64,000 nucleotides of DNA from Sceloporus undulatus. Lineage: Eukaryota > Chordata > Lepidosauria > Squamata > Phrynosomatidae. Below, piece after piece: positions 24,344-36,967 of this stretch. Numbering within the stretch: position 1 is the stretch's first letter; every line of letters starts with the position of its first letter. The stretch is from the NCBI RefSeq assembly GCF_019175285.1, contig NC_056524.1, positions 100,247,063 to 100,311,062 of the forward strand, read 5' to 3'. The notes beneath the pieces are model-generated. The model was not told the DNA's origin, made no database searches, and worked only from the letters and a program-made list of their open reading frames with translations. The position numbers and the translations under genes are program-made.

Positions 24344-24512
24344 CAGTTGGCCCTCCATTTTCAGGGGGGATCGGTTCTGGACACTACCACCACCACAAAA
24401 ATGGAGGTTGGCATATATTCAAGCCCCATAGGCCATTGAAGATAGCAGAGGTTGCCCTCTGCAGATATTAAAGGGCACAGATCTCAGATCGGTGAGTTAG
24501 GAGGGGCGACTG
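24344..24512. mobile_element. Tigger/pogo-like MITE, family B
   Basis: Ends CAGTTGGCCCTCCATTTTCA and AGGAGGGGCGACTG, with TA after the right end (24513-24514). The GGGGGGATCGGTTC and AAGCCCCATAGG blocks align with the GC-rich copy at 2474, of which this is an AT-shifted, shorter relative. Confidence 0.7.
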
Positions 24513-24544
24513 TACTTACCAAAGTGATTTTGTTTTGTTTTTTA

Positions 24545-24663
24545 AACAGAGGCTGGATGGCCATCTGTCAGGAGTGCTTTGACTGCATATTCTTGCATGG
24601 CAGGGGGTTGGACTGGATGACCCTCATGGTTTCTTCTAACCCTATGAGTCTAGGATTCTATCT
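24545..24663 (+). mobile_element. CR1-type LINE 3' end fragment
   Basis: AGGCTGGATGGCCATCTGTC, GGGGGTTGGACTGGATGACC and the terminal TGAGTCTAGGATTCTAT are the diagnostic CR1 3' end. Confidence 0.85.
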
Positions 24664-25014
24664 CTGTCCTTTGGCCCTCTTGATGGTATTCCTGTGGCAC
24701 ACATGCCCTGCCTCTTGACATATAGACAGCTTTACCTGGTCCTATAGATATTTATGTAGCAGCTGAGGACCAAAATCTTTTCCTAAGCATTTTCTCCCTG
24801 AGCCTCATCCTTTTAAGCCACACTCCTCTATAGAACTTTTCTGACTGTGAGGCTGCAGGCAGAATCTCACTTTCTAAATAACCAACCAACTATACAAAGA
24901 AATAATAAGCTATTCACTTGAATTTCTCATGCCCCTTCCATTTTGACTCCAGCAGTTTGGGAAACTGGGGTCAACAAGAAGCAAGCTTTTTTTTCCTGCT
25001 GCTCCAGAGGCTGG

Positions 25015-25264
25015 GACATGGAGCAATGGATTCAAACTACAGGAAAACATATCCCACCTAAACGTTAGGAAGAACTTCCTGATAGTGACAACTGTTCAAC
25101 AGTGGAATATACTGCCTCCGAGAGTAGTGGAGTCCCCCTTTTTGGAGGTTATTAAACAGAGTCTGGATGGTCATCTCTTGGGGGTGCTTTGATTATGTGT
25201 TCCTGAATGGCAGGGGTTGGACTGGGTTGCCCTTAGGGTCTCTTCCAAGTCTGTGATTCTATGA
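25015..25264 (+). mobile_element. CR1-type LINE 3' end
   Basis: Longer copy: AAACGTTAGGAAGAACTTCC, CGAGAGTAGTGGAGTCCCCC, GTCTGGATGGTCATCTCTTG and the end TGTGATTCTATGATC. 5'-truncated. Confidence 0.9.
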
Positions 25265-26012
25265 TCATATCCTGTAGAGCCCTCCCTTAGCTGAGCACAT
25301 CCACAGTCACACATCTAACTGCATTTATATTGTTCTGAAATAGTGGCAAGTGTTGGCTTCCATGTCATTAGGGCAGATTCTAGCCTGAGTTTTTAAAGAA
25401 CTATCCAAGGTGCTGGAAATGGATTTGGGACCTTGGATAGCACCTTAAAGTTTAGACTAAGACTTGATTTGGATTCACTGCCCCTCTGACATGTGAAAGC
25501 CACTAGTAGCTATGGTTCTGAAAGACCTCTGGAGCAGTGTTGGGGGAAAGTAGATGAGGACCCTGAGTCAAAATTGGTTGGGGTGGGGTGTACAATATTA
25601 CTGTCAGTTCAGAAGAGCATCTGGAGTTCCTGTGATGCAAGACAGTTGCTATTCAATGATATTTCATTCAAATTCTTTAAAAAGATGGCTACGAAAAATA
25701 CCAGCACTCCTCTCCCAAATATGCCATTACTGCCTAGAACCTATTCTAAAAGTATCATTTCATTAATGGAGAAGCAGGAAACATTTCAACATCCAGGTTT
25801 TGGATTTCAACTTCCAAAAGCCCCAGCCAGGTTTTCCACCTCTGTTTTAAAGGATGTGGAAGAAGTATCTCTACTGTAAGTTAAGTATATCAGTGAGCTA
25901 GTGGTGCAGTGGCAAAAAATAGCATCAAACCTCAGTGCTGCAATATGCAACTGTTATAGCCTTTGTGTTGCTCTTTTAAATTGCAAGCCAATTTATCCCC
26001 TTTCTTGACATA

Positions 26013-26228
26013 ATGTTGTTGTTGTGTGCCTTCAACTTGTTTGTGACTTAAGGTAACCCTAAGGTTACCCTATCATGGGGTTTACATGGCAAAATTTGTT
26101 CAGAGGTTTGCCATTGCCTTTCCGAGGCTGAGAGCATGTGAGTTGCCCAAGGTCACTCAGTGGGTTTCATGGCCAAACCAGGTATTGAAACCTGATCTCC
26201 AGGGTTGCAGCCCAACCCCCAAACCACA
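26013..26228 (-). mobile_element. MIR/CORE-like SINE, near full length
   Basis: TTGTTGTTGTGTGCCTTCAA tail at the left and CCCAACCCCCAAACCACA at the right, with the CORE-like GCCCAAGGTCACTCAGTGGG block between them. Confidence 0.85.
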
Positions 26229-26589
26229 CTTTCAAATTACTACACACAGATAGGGAAGGGATACCAGGGAGAGCAAGAGTTTATGTCAGAGTTATTGTTG
26301 GAGCTTGCTCAGCTTTGTTTTCCTTTGCAAAGGATTCTCAGTCTCAGGAAGCTTATTGGGTTATATAATATTTATGTGTTCTGTGCAAATATACAGTTTG
26401 TGCAAAGATGAAGGTTCATTGCTGAACACTCTACTGTTCTCTCAAAAGCCCATCACCTTTAAATGAAGTAGAAAGCCTCCTCTCTCTTTTGGTCTGACTC
26501 TGTCTATCCCCCATAACCAGTGTTGCCAACAAGCCTTGAAGATATTCCCCAGAATGTTTTACCAATAATTTGCTGTTCTACTTCTTTGG

Positions 26590-26687
26590 ATGGCCATGTT
26601 TCAGAAGTAGTTTAGCTGGGTATTCCTTTTGGGAGTTTGGACTAGATTGCTCTTGTGGCCCCTTCCAACTCTATGATTCTAAAAAGA
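26590..26687 (+). mobile_element. CR1-type LINE 3' end fragment
   Basis: TTTGGATGGCCATGTTTCAG to CCAACTCTATGATTCTAAA; worn. Confidence 0.75.
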
Positions 26688-27940
26688 CTGAAGAATGGGA
26701 AGGAGAGCTTCCATCAACAGTGCAAAGGGAGGAAGAAGCCTGAGGGCAAGTCATACTTCTCAGTTGTTAAAAATCTCAGAAGCCATGACCCCGAGTTTGA
26801 CAAGGTTGAAAAACTTCTCAGTAACCATGCCTAAACCTCTCTGAACTTTTTGGAGGAAAGAAAAACTTCAAATTAATTTACTATCTCTGGAGAAATCTTT
26901 AAAGTTATGTATAAATAAAGTTATGTATAAAATACACATGGGAATAGGCCCTACTGAACACAGTGGGGCCTAGCAAAGCAAAGCACTTTTCCAACAAATG
27001 TCTACATTACAAGGATGCTGGGCTAGTAGTTATGGGATTTTCTCCCCCCCTCCATTTAGCTGGATGGAGAGGTGTGTAGTGTGCATGCACATGTGCATTT
27101 AGCTAATCATTTATGCAAGTTAAGAAGATATGCATTTCAAAGGGCTAACATCTGCAATTGTATTTCCTATTAAAGATGTGGTAACCCTAGTGAGAGTGAC
27201 AGGACACATCACTGACATTTAATTCTTTGGCTGTTTTCTTCATATTTTCCCTCAATACCCACACAAGGCTAAAATCATACAACTATATTTCTGGGAAGAA
27301 GTCTCATTTAAAATAACTAACACTAAATAGAATTTAGAAATGTTAGTGGTAGTGATAGTTGTTATACTGTCGGAATCACCACCTAGTAATACAGAAGCAG
27401 GTATATATTTATTAATTTGTATGCTGATAATTCATCATGACAACAAGTACATCCAAAGGCAAGTCAGCAGCTATATCACAATGCCCATGTGGGTCCAACT
27501 ATGTGTGTATGTATGTGCCTTCAAGTTGCCTGCCAACTTCTAGCAACCCCATGAATTTCATGCAGCGTTCACACACTCTAATGAAGAGGAAAATCTATAG
27601 AGCCACCAAAATTACCACTTCTTGCATTGGATGGCATATTGCTAAAAGTGCTTCATATATATTAATTTACAGGTAGATGCAATCAAGAGTCTTCCATTGA
27701 AGAAAATTAACTGTGTAAACTGAAACAACAGTTAAGTATGGGTGCACAATTCTGTAAGTAACCAGAAGACACACATGATGTAAACTGTGAAGACAGATAT
27801 GTGACAGATCTGATGGATAGCAAAGTTAGATGTAAAGCGAAAAAGATGAATGGAATAAATGACCATACTGAGAGATCAGCTAACTCATATATAAAGTTTT
27901 CCTATATGTATATACTGTACACAGAAATGCATAGTTTAGC

Positions 27941-28143
27941 CAGACAGCAGAATTAAAGCAGTTTGACACAATTTTTACTGCCATGACCCTGTCCTGTGGA
28001 ATCCTGGGGGTTTGTAATTTGGTCAGGCACCAAAGCTTGCTGATAGACCAGGTGGAATACTTCACCAAAGTACAGATGCCAGGATTCCACAGAATAGTGT
28101 CATGACAGTGAAAGTGGTGTCAAACTGTTTTATTGCTGCAGTA
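27941..28143. mobile_element. Palindromic MITE (PAL family)
   Basis: Two arms of one palindrome: ATTAAAGCAGTTTGACACAA at the left and GTGGTGTCAAACTGTTTTAT at the right, with TCCTGTGGAATCCTGGGG paired to GCCAGGATTCCACAGAATAG. Strongly diverged copy. Confidence 0.75.
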
Positions 28144-28213
28144 TAACCACATCCAAAGAACTACAGCTTTGTTGTTGTCATTATTAATTCTAGCCAGCCT
28201 TAAGCATGTAATA

Positions 28214-28441
28214 CAGTTGGCTTTCTATACCCACAGATTCCTTATCCATGGATTCAATGATCCACAGCTTGAAAATATTTTCATTTTTAAAAAAAATTCA
28301 AAATACCAACCTTGATTTAGCCATTTTATATAAGGGACACCATTTTAGTACATCATTGTAATTGGGAGTTGAGCATACACTGATTTTTGTATCCATGTGG
28401 GGTCCTGGAAATAAACTCCAGCAGATACCAAGAGTCCACTG
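28214..28441. mobile_element. Tigger/pogo-like MITE, family A
   Basis: Ends CAGTTGGCTTTCTATACCCA and AGAGTCCACTG, flanked by TA (28212-28213, 28442-28443). Interior TATAAGGGACACCATTTTAG as in the other copies. Confidence 0.85.
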
Positions 28442-29881
28442 TAGTAATAGTGTCTTGAGGAAAAATAAGAGGGGGGTATGTCTGTGAGGAGCTGGGTGGG
28501 AGGGGATTCAATCCAGCCATTGTACTTAAAACATATCTATGATGGCTCTTTTCCTTCAGTCGTAAAGCATCTAAAATGGAGATATCAAGAATCATACCAT
28601 ACTCCAGAAACTGCATTTGCACCAACATTGAACCTCAGCCCAGACAAACTGTCCCTGTGGCAACTAGGGTGAAATCACTATGGTAGAGCATAGGATTATC
28701 AGGCTTTTCCTTATATCATTCTTGTCTTTTCTTGCCCACTCAAAACGCAGCGTAATTCATCACTTTGACCCCAACTCAAGATCTCTGAGAGAGGATTACC
28801 AACATGCCCCAAATATGGGTGGCCAAGCCCATGCCAAATACAATTCAGCTACATGATCAATCCCACCAAAGATGTGACAAAGAATAGCAGCATTCCCAGT
28901 CCATATTCAGACCAACATAAAAGAGAAGAGGAGGCTACTCCAAAGCTTAATGCCACAGCCTGGCTTAGAACAATGAAGGAAGGTGACCCTGACTTAAAGT
29001 CAACTGCCTCATTCCCAGCCCTGCTAGTTGACAATCCTGCTCCCAACTGGCCAGTGGTTTGCACTTTTCCAGGAGCCCATGAAAACACATAGGCCCGCAG
29101 GAAGAAGAAGCCAGAGCTCAACACCATCAGAGCCTGATGGGCCTCGCTTGGCTACAAATGGGAAGCCCAGGTAAGTCTAGATCCCAACATTTTTAAAGCT
29201 CTGGCTAGAATACAGCAAAGTCCATGGCTAAGTTATAGATCTGCCTAACATAAGTCCAATTGACTCCTCCCTTCTTGCCTTCCAAGCTGTGACTGTTTGT
29301 GTGGCTATGGCTGTGTGTCATTTTACTGTCATTGTTTTTATACTGATAGCTTATATTTCATTTTATTGCTTTCCAGTTGTTGTAACTATACTGAATGCTT
29401 AAATGCAGTGGAAGGGCAGGATATGAAACTTTCTAAATCAAATCATAAATAAATACCCTGCAAGAAATCAGCACATCAAGCCCTACGTTAGCTTCTGTTG
29501 CTAATGGAAAGTTGCTGTGGCAAGAGAAAACCAATATGCATTCTTAATAACAGTGGAGAGTCAGTAACATAATTCTGACATTCAGTGCAGCTGCTTCAGA
29601 GGAAGCAGAAGGCTAAGGGAGTTTTCTTCTTCTTCTTCCCTCTAGCAAAACCATCAGGAAAGAAGAGGAAAGCCATGGCTCTAGTAGAGGCACAGAGGGC
29701 AGCCTAGGTTAATTCCTTATATAATAAAATAACAGAACATATTTATTGTGCCATTTATTAACACTGCAGTCCACTTTTTTAAAAGGGGTGATATTCTGTA
29801 CAGAAAGTTGTAGTATTTACGATAGTCCCAAAACAGAAAAATTAAGATTTGAAAATACTTAGGCGTGCATCTTATTCAATA

Positions 29882-30217
29882 CAGGTTGAGTCTCCCTTAT
29901 CCAGAATTCTAAAATTAATAATATTCCAAAAAACAACAAAGTATTAATATATGGCTGATATAGGGACACCTTTGTTTTCTGTCAGTTCAGTGTACACAAA
30001 CTTTGTTCCATCCACAAAAGTATTAAAAACATTGTGTAAAATTACCTTCAGGCTATGTGGTGTATATGAAATATAAATGAATTTTGTGTTTAGATCCCAC
30101 CTCCAAGATATCTCATTATGTATGTATGTGCAAATACAGGTATTCCAAAAACCCCAAAAATCCAAAATACAAAAAATGACTGGTCCTAAGCATTTTGGAT
30201 CAGGGAGACTCAACCTG
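29882..30217. mobile_element. Tigger/pogo-like MITE resembling mammalian MER2-type elements
   Basis: 336 bp with terminal inverted repeats CAGGTTGAGTCTCCCTTATC and its complement ATCAGGGAGACTCAACCTG, flanked by TA (29880-29881, 30218-30219). The interior (GATATCTCATTATGTATGTA, CTTCAGGCTATGTGGTGTAT) closely recalls a non-autonomous Tigger that I know from mammalian genomes. Confidence 0.8.
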
Positions 30218-30311
30218 TAGTTACAAGATTGCAAGCCAGGTTTACAGTCTTGTAATTTTTGGGATTCACATTGATGGTTGTTAACAACTGAATGTGACAC
30301 CCAAAATGTAC

Positions 30312-30542
30312 CTTTTCATCCAGGCCGAACTGAAGGGCTTCCGGAGTGCTGCAGATGAGGGTGCTGAGAGATGACATCTGCAACGGTGCCCACTGAGAGA
30401 AGCTGTGGTGGCAGAAGCCAAAGGCATCTCTCCATCTGCCTCTTCTCAATGTGCTCGACAAGTAAAAAACTGCTGCACATGTCATTTCTCAATGTCCCAA
30501 TCTGCAACAGCTTGGAAACCTTTTGGTTGGAGTGCTGCTTGC
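30312..30542 (-). other. Unidentified exon-like segment
   Basis: On the minus strand a good acceptor (pyrimidine-rich, TATTATTCCAG) opens a frame of about 74 codons, starting KQHSNQKVSKLLQIGTLRND and ending SGSPSVRPG before a TGA, followed at once by a donor-like AAGGTACAT. The local GC is higher than around it. I recognise no domain and the other two frames are also partly open, so this could be a terminal exon of an unknown transcript, a noncoding RNA exon, an old pseudogene or chance. Confidence 0.2.
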
Positions 30543-32439
30543 CTGGAATAATAGGTTTGGGGGGGCTGGAATTGTCAGGTATAACTACCACAATGGATCT
30601 CTGCTGCCATAGTTACATGTGACAATGCAAGATATCTTGTGCTTTAAATACATATGTAAATATATATATGCATGCACATGCAGACACACACATACATATA
30701 TATTAAGGAACTTATAGTGACTAGTCAGTAAACCTCAACATGCAAGGCCTCTAATCCCAAGCCATTCCTGGAAGGTTTGGGGTTTGTCTCCCTCTGAAAC
30801 ACGCCTAATGATTATTTAAGCATCATTGCTGCAGGCCCCCCTTTGTGTAATTTCTGAAAACTTATCTTCTGTTCTATTTATAACCCATACCAAAACAATG
30901 TCTAACAGAATACATCAGAGCTAGATGCAGACAGTCTAAATTAGAACAGTTTATTTTTCTACAAGCTACAAATAACTTGGCAGGGTTGAGAAAATAACAA
31001 TTTTATCTTCTGCAATATGATCAGATAGGACAAATGAGCAATGAAAGACTGTTCAACATAGGGAAGGACATACTGAGGACTCCACCTTCATTTACCACAA
31101 GTAATATTTTATTATAAATAATGTTACTTCAGCTCAAGTGGGGAGGGGGGGGAACCAGCAGGTTAGCTTGCCACCAAAGGAAAAAATCCAGATGCAAATC
31201 TATTTTGACTGTTTTCTGTTACCCCCTCTCTCCAGCCAGCCATAAGCACAAAGGAAGTCCACACTCACCATCACACAAGAACTACACAATATGGCCAAGA
31301 GCCCACACTAACAATTCCAAATTGGATAAGAGATAAGAAACAGACATATGTGCTCTGTTGCACATGTATCTACGTCTCAATAAACTGAAACAGGCACATG
31401 TACAGAGGCACAAGTATCCCTTTTCCCAACATTATTTCCAGCCCCAATGTTGATCTCCTTTACTCAATCATGCAAAGACATACATACGTACATGCACACA
31501 GAGTAACAGTACAAGAATCAATTCTTTGTAATGCTGAGGCAAGAATTATGTTGTTGTGGGCCTTCAAGCCATTTCCAGCTTATGGCAAGATATTACCCAT
31601 TTTTTTTCTCTTCCATCACAACCCCTTCTTTCGATGTGCGGAATGTAAAAGCACTATTATACCATCCGTGAATCATTAATGCCCTGTTATTGCAACACTG
31701 TGTGAAAGTAAGTGTTGCAATTTCACCATTGTATCACTCTTGCTAAAAATGTTAGAACAGCGCTATTAAAGTGTAAATAGCCCTTGTGTGATAATACTCT
31801 ATGACTGTTTTGATGCCCACATTTGCACTTACAAAGTGATCCTGCTGCTTTACTTATATTATCAACAATCAAAAAGCGGTTGCCACCGTCCTTGTGTGGA
31901 TTGTAAGTGATGCAGCCAAACTTATCACATGCAAAAAAAGAAAAAGGAAAAAAAAAAAAAGAAAGCTCTGGTTAGAAGTGAATATTTTGCAAAAGACCAG
32001 CAACGCTAAGTCATTGTCAGAAATTTTCCAGAAGTCATCCATTTGATTGCATGGCCTTCTCATTCTGAGAAGTGAGTAAAACAAGTTTTGCTTTTCAGCC
32101 CATTTCACTAGATGAGTCAGATATTGGTCACAGTCTTCAAGTATTTCTATTAGCTCATTTTCCGAAGGGCAGGCGGGGTGGAAGCTTCACAAAAATGTAT
32201 CAAATCGACAAGGATGTGGGCGTGTTAAGAAAATGAGCAGCTCATACAAAGGAAACGCTAAATGAGAAGCATGCTTTGCAGCTAAGGTTTGAAAACACAT
32301 TGGGATTAAAGGGCAACTAGCTAAATTCTTTATGCTATTCCCACCTACAGTTAACTGGCCTTGCCTTGCTAAAGGCAGCTACACTATTTCTTTCGCTATG
32401 ACCATTTTTACTTCAGGCTAAGAATGCAAGCATTGAAAT

Positions 32440-32580
32440 ATGGTGTACTGGTTTCAATGCTAGACTAGACTCCAGGAAACCAGGGTTCAGCCATGGAAAC
32501 AGTGGTGACTTTGAGCAAATCTAGAGTTCATTGCCCAGAAAAGACAATTCTTGAAAAAGGCTCTGAAGAACTGCAACTAA
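32440..32580 (+). mobile_element. tRNA SINE fragment
   Basis: ATATGGTGTACTGGTTTCAA head and CAGGGTTCAGCCATGGAAAC block of a MIR-like tRNA SINE; the tail is worn away. Confidence 0.55.
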
Positions 32581-32859
32581 CTAGCATAGGAAATGCTGGG
32601 CTAAAAGATCTGACGCACAGTATGGCAAGCTTCCTAGATTCCTAAATTAGGCATCATGATTAACATTCATTACCAAAACTAAACTTCAAAAATATGTCTT
32701 AACCGCCTTTTAAAGCCAGCTAAACCAGCAATCACCACCACACAAAGGAGCAAAGAAATATTTTATTTCATTTCCTACCTGTTCCATTGGGCAGTCTTGG
32801 GTTCTAGAATTAAAGGGGAGTGAGCAAATCTATTTCTACCTCAGTGATGTATTCGTCTT

Positions 32860-33250
32860 CAGCTCCAAGTCAGGTTGCAAGTCTCTATCTTCAAGTCTCA
32901 AGTTGATTCTCAACTCCTTGCAAAATACTTTCAAGTTGAGTCTCAAGTCCGAGAGCCAACTTTAACTGTAAAAAAAAGGTGGGGACCTTGAGCAGAAGGC
33001 TCCTTCTAAAGCTAAAGCTTTAGAAGGCTCCTCCAGTGTGCAGCAGGGGCAGTTTGCAGAGCAGACCTAAACCCCCACCTCAACCCCATTCCCTAATGTG
33101 TTTGATGTTTCTGGATGAAGTTAGGCCAGCAAGTCAGTTGCTAATAATATATAAGTTATGAGTTGAGTCAAGTCAGTACTTCATTTATTGCCAAATCAAG
33201 TCCAAGTCAAATCATTGAAGTGACTTGAGTGAGTCAATCAACTGAAGTTG
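32860..33250. repeat. Region rich in AAGTC/GAGTC repeats
   Basis: Two blocks dense in (C)AAGTC, GAGTC and TCAAGT words (about 32865-32950 and 33140-33250) flank a less repetitive centre that holds the small palindrome TCTAAAGCTAAAGCTTTAGA. Looks like a decayed mobile element with repetitive ends; family unknown. Confidence 0.55.
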
Positions 33251-33304
33251 ACATCACCGTTTTACCTACACCACTCATTTCCTTCTATCACACCTCCCCT
33301 TGTG

Positions 33305-33425
33305 TGTGTATGTGTGACTTCAAATTGCCTCTCAACCTATGGTAACCTCATGCTTTTCATAGGATTTGCTTAGCCAAGGAAAGTGGTTTTGCCTATTACT
33401 TCCTCTGAATTATAGCCTCTTCTTA
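33305..33425 (-). mobile_element. SINE fragment (variant MIR-like family)
   Basis: GTGACTTCAAATTGCCTCTC, ACCTATGGTAACCTCATGC and TAGCCAAGGAA follow the tail end of a SINE; similar traces are at 27495-27570 and 35535-35625. Confidence 0.5.
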
Positions 33426-34042
33426 AATTTGTCTGTGCCTTTGAATCAGAGAGTGCCAACTCATGCACGTTCCCTACAAGGAATTGCTGTACTATCCCTG
33501 TTATCTTTTTTGGATACTCCTTTTCAACCCTTACAATACCATTTTAGAAAAAGGGCCAGCAGAACCACACATACTTTCCCCAATGTGGCTGCAGTATAAA
33601 CATAGCTTTCAATTGTCTCGATTTGGAAGAGGCTATCCAGATTAATCCTTTGCCCTCCCACTTTTTCAGCTGCTTTTAAAGTGCAAAAGTGGCTTGCAGT
33701 CAAGTAACTCCACAAACGGGGAGAGAATGGAGGGAACAGAATTTTATTCTTAAATTCAGGCAAAAGCAAACTGCTACATCCTCTCTTCATTTGTGTTTCT
33801 TGCTCATTAATAACTCTTGTCATCTTGACCATATTCTGATATTGCTTGACCACATGTGCCCTGATTTTTCATCTGTGAAATGTTGGGAGGATATAGTATC
33901 AATACTGGTTGTGCTATCTTCATCTTTTTTTAATCCTTTTGCAAATTATCCTCAGACAAAACTTGCCCTTTCTAATGGCACTGCATGCCAATGTTTTCAG
34001 TGATCTAAAAACTCTCACAGTTTTTCCATCTAATATTTGTCA

Positions 34043-34292
34043 TTATAATAATAATAATAATTTGTTTTATTTATATACTGCTATTCCAAAGATCATAGCG
34101 GTGAACAGCAAGTAAGCTAATTAGCAAGTAAGCTAATTTGCCCCCAACAGTCTGGGTACTCATTTTAGCGACCTTGGAAGGATGCAAGCCTGAGTCGAGC
34201 TTGGGCCCTTTTGCTGGTCTTGAACTTGCAACCTTGTGGTTTTGAGTGAATGGCTGCAGTACAGGCATTTAACCACTGCGCCACCAGGGTTA
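34043..34292 (-). mobile_element. Sauria SINE, near full length
   Basis: ATAATAATAATAAT tail, GTCTGGGTACTCATTTTAGC in the middle, and tRNA-like end ATTTAACCACTGCGCCACCA at the right. A short direct duplication (AGTAAGCTAATT twice near 34110-34138) is specific to this copy. Confidence 0.88.
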
Positions 34293-34329
34293 ACCACTAG
34301 AAAATATAGACTAGTCATCATCATAATAG

Positions 34330-36060
34330 ATGCCAACAATTTACATGAGACATTAGTGGGATTACGCCAATGTTCATCAATTCATACTTCCGATGAACCA
34401 TTTCCCCACCTATTTTCCCTCGAATATACAAACAAAAAAACAATGGGAATGAGAATGAGAGAAGGAGAAGAAACCTCACCACCAGTTCCAGATAAATTCC
34501 CTCCATTATGGGAATGTCCATTTACCTTTCCCTTTTCCCTGAGTAACCAATTACTAACCCATCCTTCATCAAATCCTTATGCAGGACTACTGCATTTAAT
34601 CACTTATGAGGGACCTTGTCCAAAGCAGTTTTGAACCTCTGACACTTTCAAAGAACTTCAAAATCATTGGGAAACAAGACTTCCCTTTGCAGAAACCACC
34701 CGCTGTTTCTGAATCACTCAGTGAAACTGTCTGTCAGTAAGTGCTGCAGTGACTAAAGGAAATTCTTCACAGAGAGCAGTGGTAATTTATGTCAGTCAAG
34801 ACATGCTGATGACAACTCATTTAGCTGGCTTTTAAATATATATATTAAATGAATTGATGGAAGATAAGGGCTTTCAACAGCTAATATTAGTCACAGGCAA
34901 AAGTCTACTGCCAAAAAAATTAGCTACTGATTTCATTTGTGTGAGAAATATAATTGCTTTGGCCACTCTGCCACTCTTGGAAACCCAGTTTATGACTAGG
35001 TGGAGCTCTAATAAGGCAGCTATTGAACTCTTGCCAAACACACCCAACAAACTCAGGCAAAGTTCAAAAATAAATACTATGGCACCAGGGTAAATTTAGA
35101 CCAAAAAACCAAAACGTGGCTCATCCAGATGCTTCCTTCCCTTAAATTATGCCTTGAAGCAGTTGTGCTCTGAATATATTTACATTTTTTTTTAAAAAAA
35201 ATGCTTGGATATAAAATTAAGCATGAAGCACATGCCTAACAATATCGTTTTGGAAAGTTTCTGAATATATCTCTGAAAATGATCATTTGAGGAAACCAAG
35301 GAAACATTTATTTTGAGATCATGGCATTTCCCCCTTAAAATGGCTACAAACATATTCCATTTCAGTTTCTCCAAAAACAGATGTAATACTGTATTTAAAT
35401 TATACCTGCAGTGACAAGAACATAACTCATAGTAGTTGTTGTTGTCAGGGGTATAAATGTTCTAGGCATATTAATAGTACCAATGGTTTGGTTGAACAAG
35501 CCACAATTCCTTCATTGGTATATGTATGACTTGCTGCTCTTGTGCCTTCAAGCTGCAACCAACTTATGGCAAGCCTACTATAGAAGTTTCTTGGCAAGAT
35601 TTAATCAGAGGTTTGCCCACCTCTCAAAATGGAGAGAAAATTCCAACACAGTTGCTTAGCTTAATAAGTTGCTCTTGGTGAGCTGCATGCTCAATATGTG
35701 CCTCATGCAAATAATATTTTATATCACAATATGACTAACATTGACCCAACAGTCCCCTCCCTAATGCCTGTCATGCAAATAAGAGGCCTGGTGGCTTTCT
35801 AACATGGGAACATTGATGAAATTTGAATGCCAGTAAATTACAGGGCCTTCCTACTTCCAGCACCCTCACCAGTGTCAGCAGTGCTGCAAACCTGTTCTGG
35901 ATTTTAGTCCAAACCTTGAAGGAACCATCCAAGCTGCTGAATGTTGCTGGGGATAGGGATCAGCCATTTAGACCACTCCTTTAAAATGTGGGCTAACATT
36001 AGAGCAAATTCACCAGCCCGCTGACAGGGACACCACTAATATTCTTGGCTGCCACCACCA
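34330..36060. other. Noncoding stretch, no gene recognised
   Basis: Apart from a SINE trace at 35535-35625 I see no repeat family or exon that I can support. Confidence 0.35.
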
Positions 36061-36079
36061 TCATTCTAATAATCAGGCT

Positions 36080-36590
36080 TAAACATTTTAATAATAATAA
36101 CAATGACAATAATAATATTTATTTCTTCCCACAGATTGAGGCAGGGAACAACAACAATTAACAAATACATGACATCCATTAAAATCACTTTAGTTAAAAC
36201 ACACATCAATTTAAAAAGACAAATAAGATATACACATATTAAAACAAATTTCATTTAAAATTGGCAATTTAAAAATCATCTGAATAAACCTGCCAGAAGA
36301 GACTAGTCCTTAATGCTGTTTTAAATCTGGAGGGTGTATTCAGCTGTCAAATTTCTTCCAGTAGGTCATTCCATAGTTTAGGGGCATCTGAAAAAATAAA
36401 GTCCTCTTGTTGACAGTTACCAACCTAGATCTGGCTGACTGGCGTAAATGTCCCCCAAAGGTCCTGACTGTATGGGGTGGATTATACTGCAGGAAGCGAT
36501 CACATAGATAACTGGCCCAAACCACATTCATTATCCAATTCTTGCATCTGATAAAGGGTCTCAAAAGTTGATACTGGATCCCTTTATTAA
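36080..36590 (-). mobile_element. L2-type LINE 3' end
   Basis: Reverse strand shows a degenerate L2 C-terminus (RTLFFQMPLNYGMTYWKKF corresponds to the ...P.LWN.LP... region) followed by the 3' UTR and an ATT-rich tail at the left. Confidence 0.65.
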
Positions 36591-36967
36591 TATTATTATT
36601 TTAAAACACAGACCATGTCTAAGATGACAAGTGAAAACACTCTTCTCCCAACTTTGAAGCTTTAAGGAAGAGCAAGAATCATTTCAAGTACTGTCAAGTA
36701 ATCTATACCCCTACCAAGGTTGAGAGGAAGGCTCTAAGAGGACATGTCTGGAACGTGCCATTTCAAAGTGGCTAAACCTGCATGGCTTCAACATTACCAT
36801 CCCAGCTTGTTTTTGCTGGAGGAGAGACTTGTACATGGCTTCCTCAAGCATAAGGAAACAGGATCCCCAGTGTGCCTTGCCATCTTCATGCTACAAACCT
36901 CCACCTCAGTCTGCTTTCTGATTGAATGGCTGGAAGGGATGTCAGGATGGAAACTGACAATTACATT

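Noticed and set aside
28853-29170. Plus-strand frame of 79 codons ending shortly before a perfect donor (CCCAG then GTAAGT near 29170)
   Set aside because: The frame stops well before the donor, the opposite strand is open too, and no family is recognised. Not enough to call an exon.
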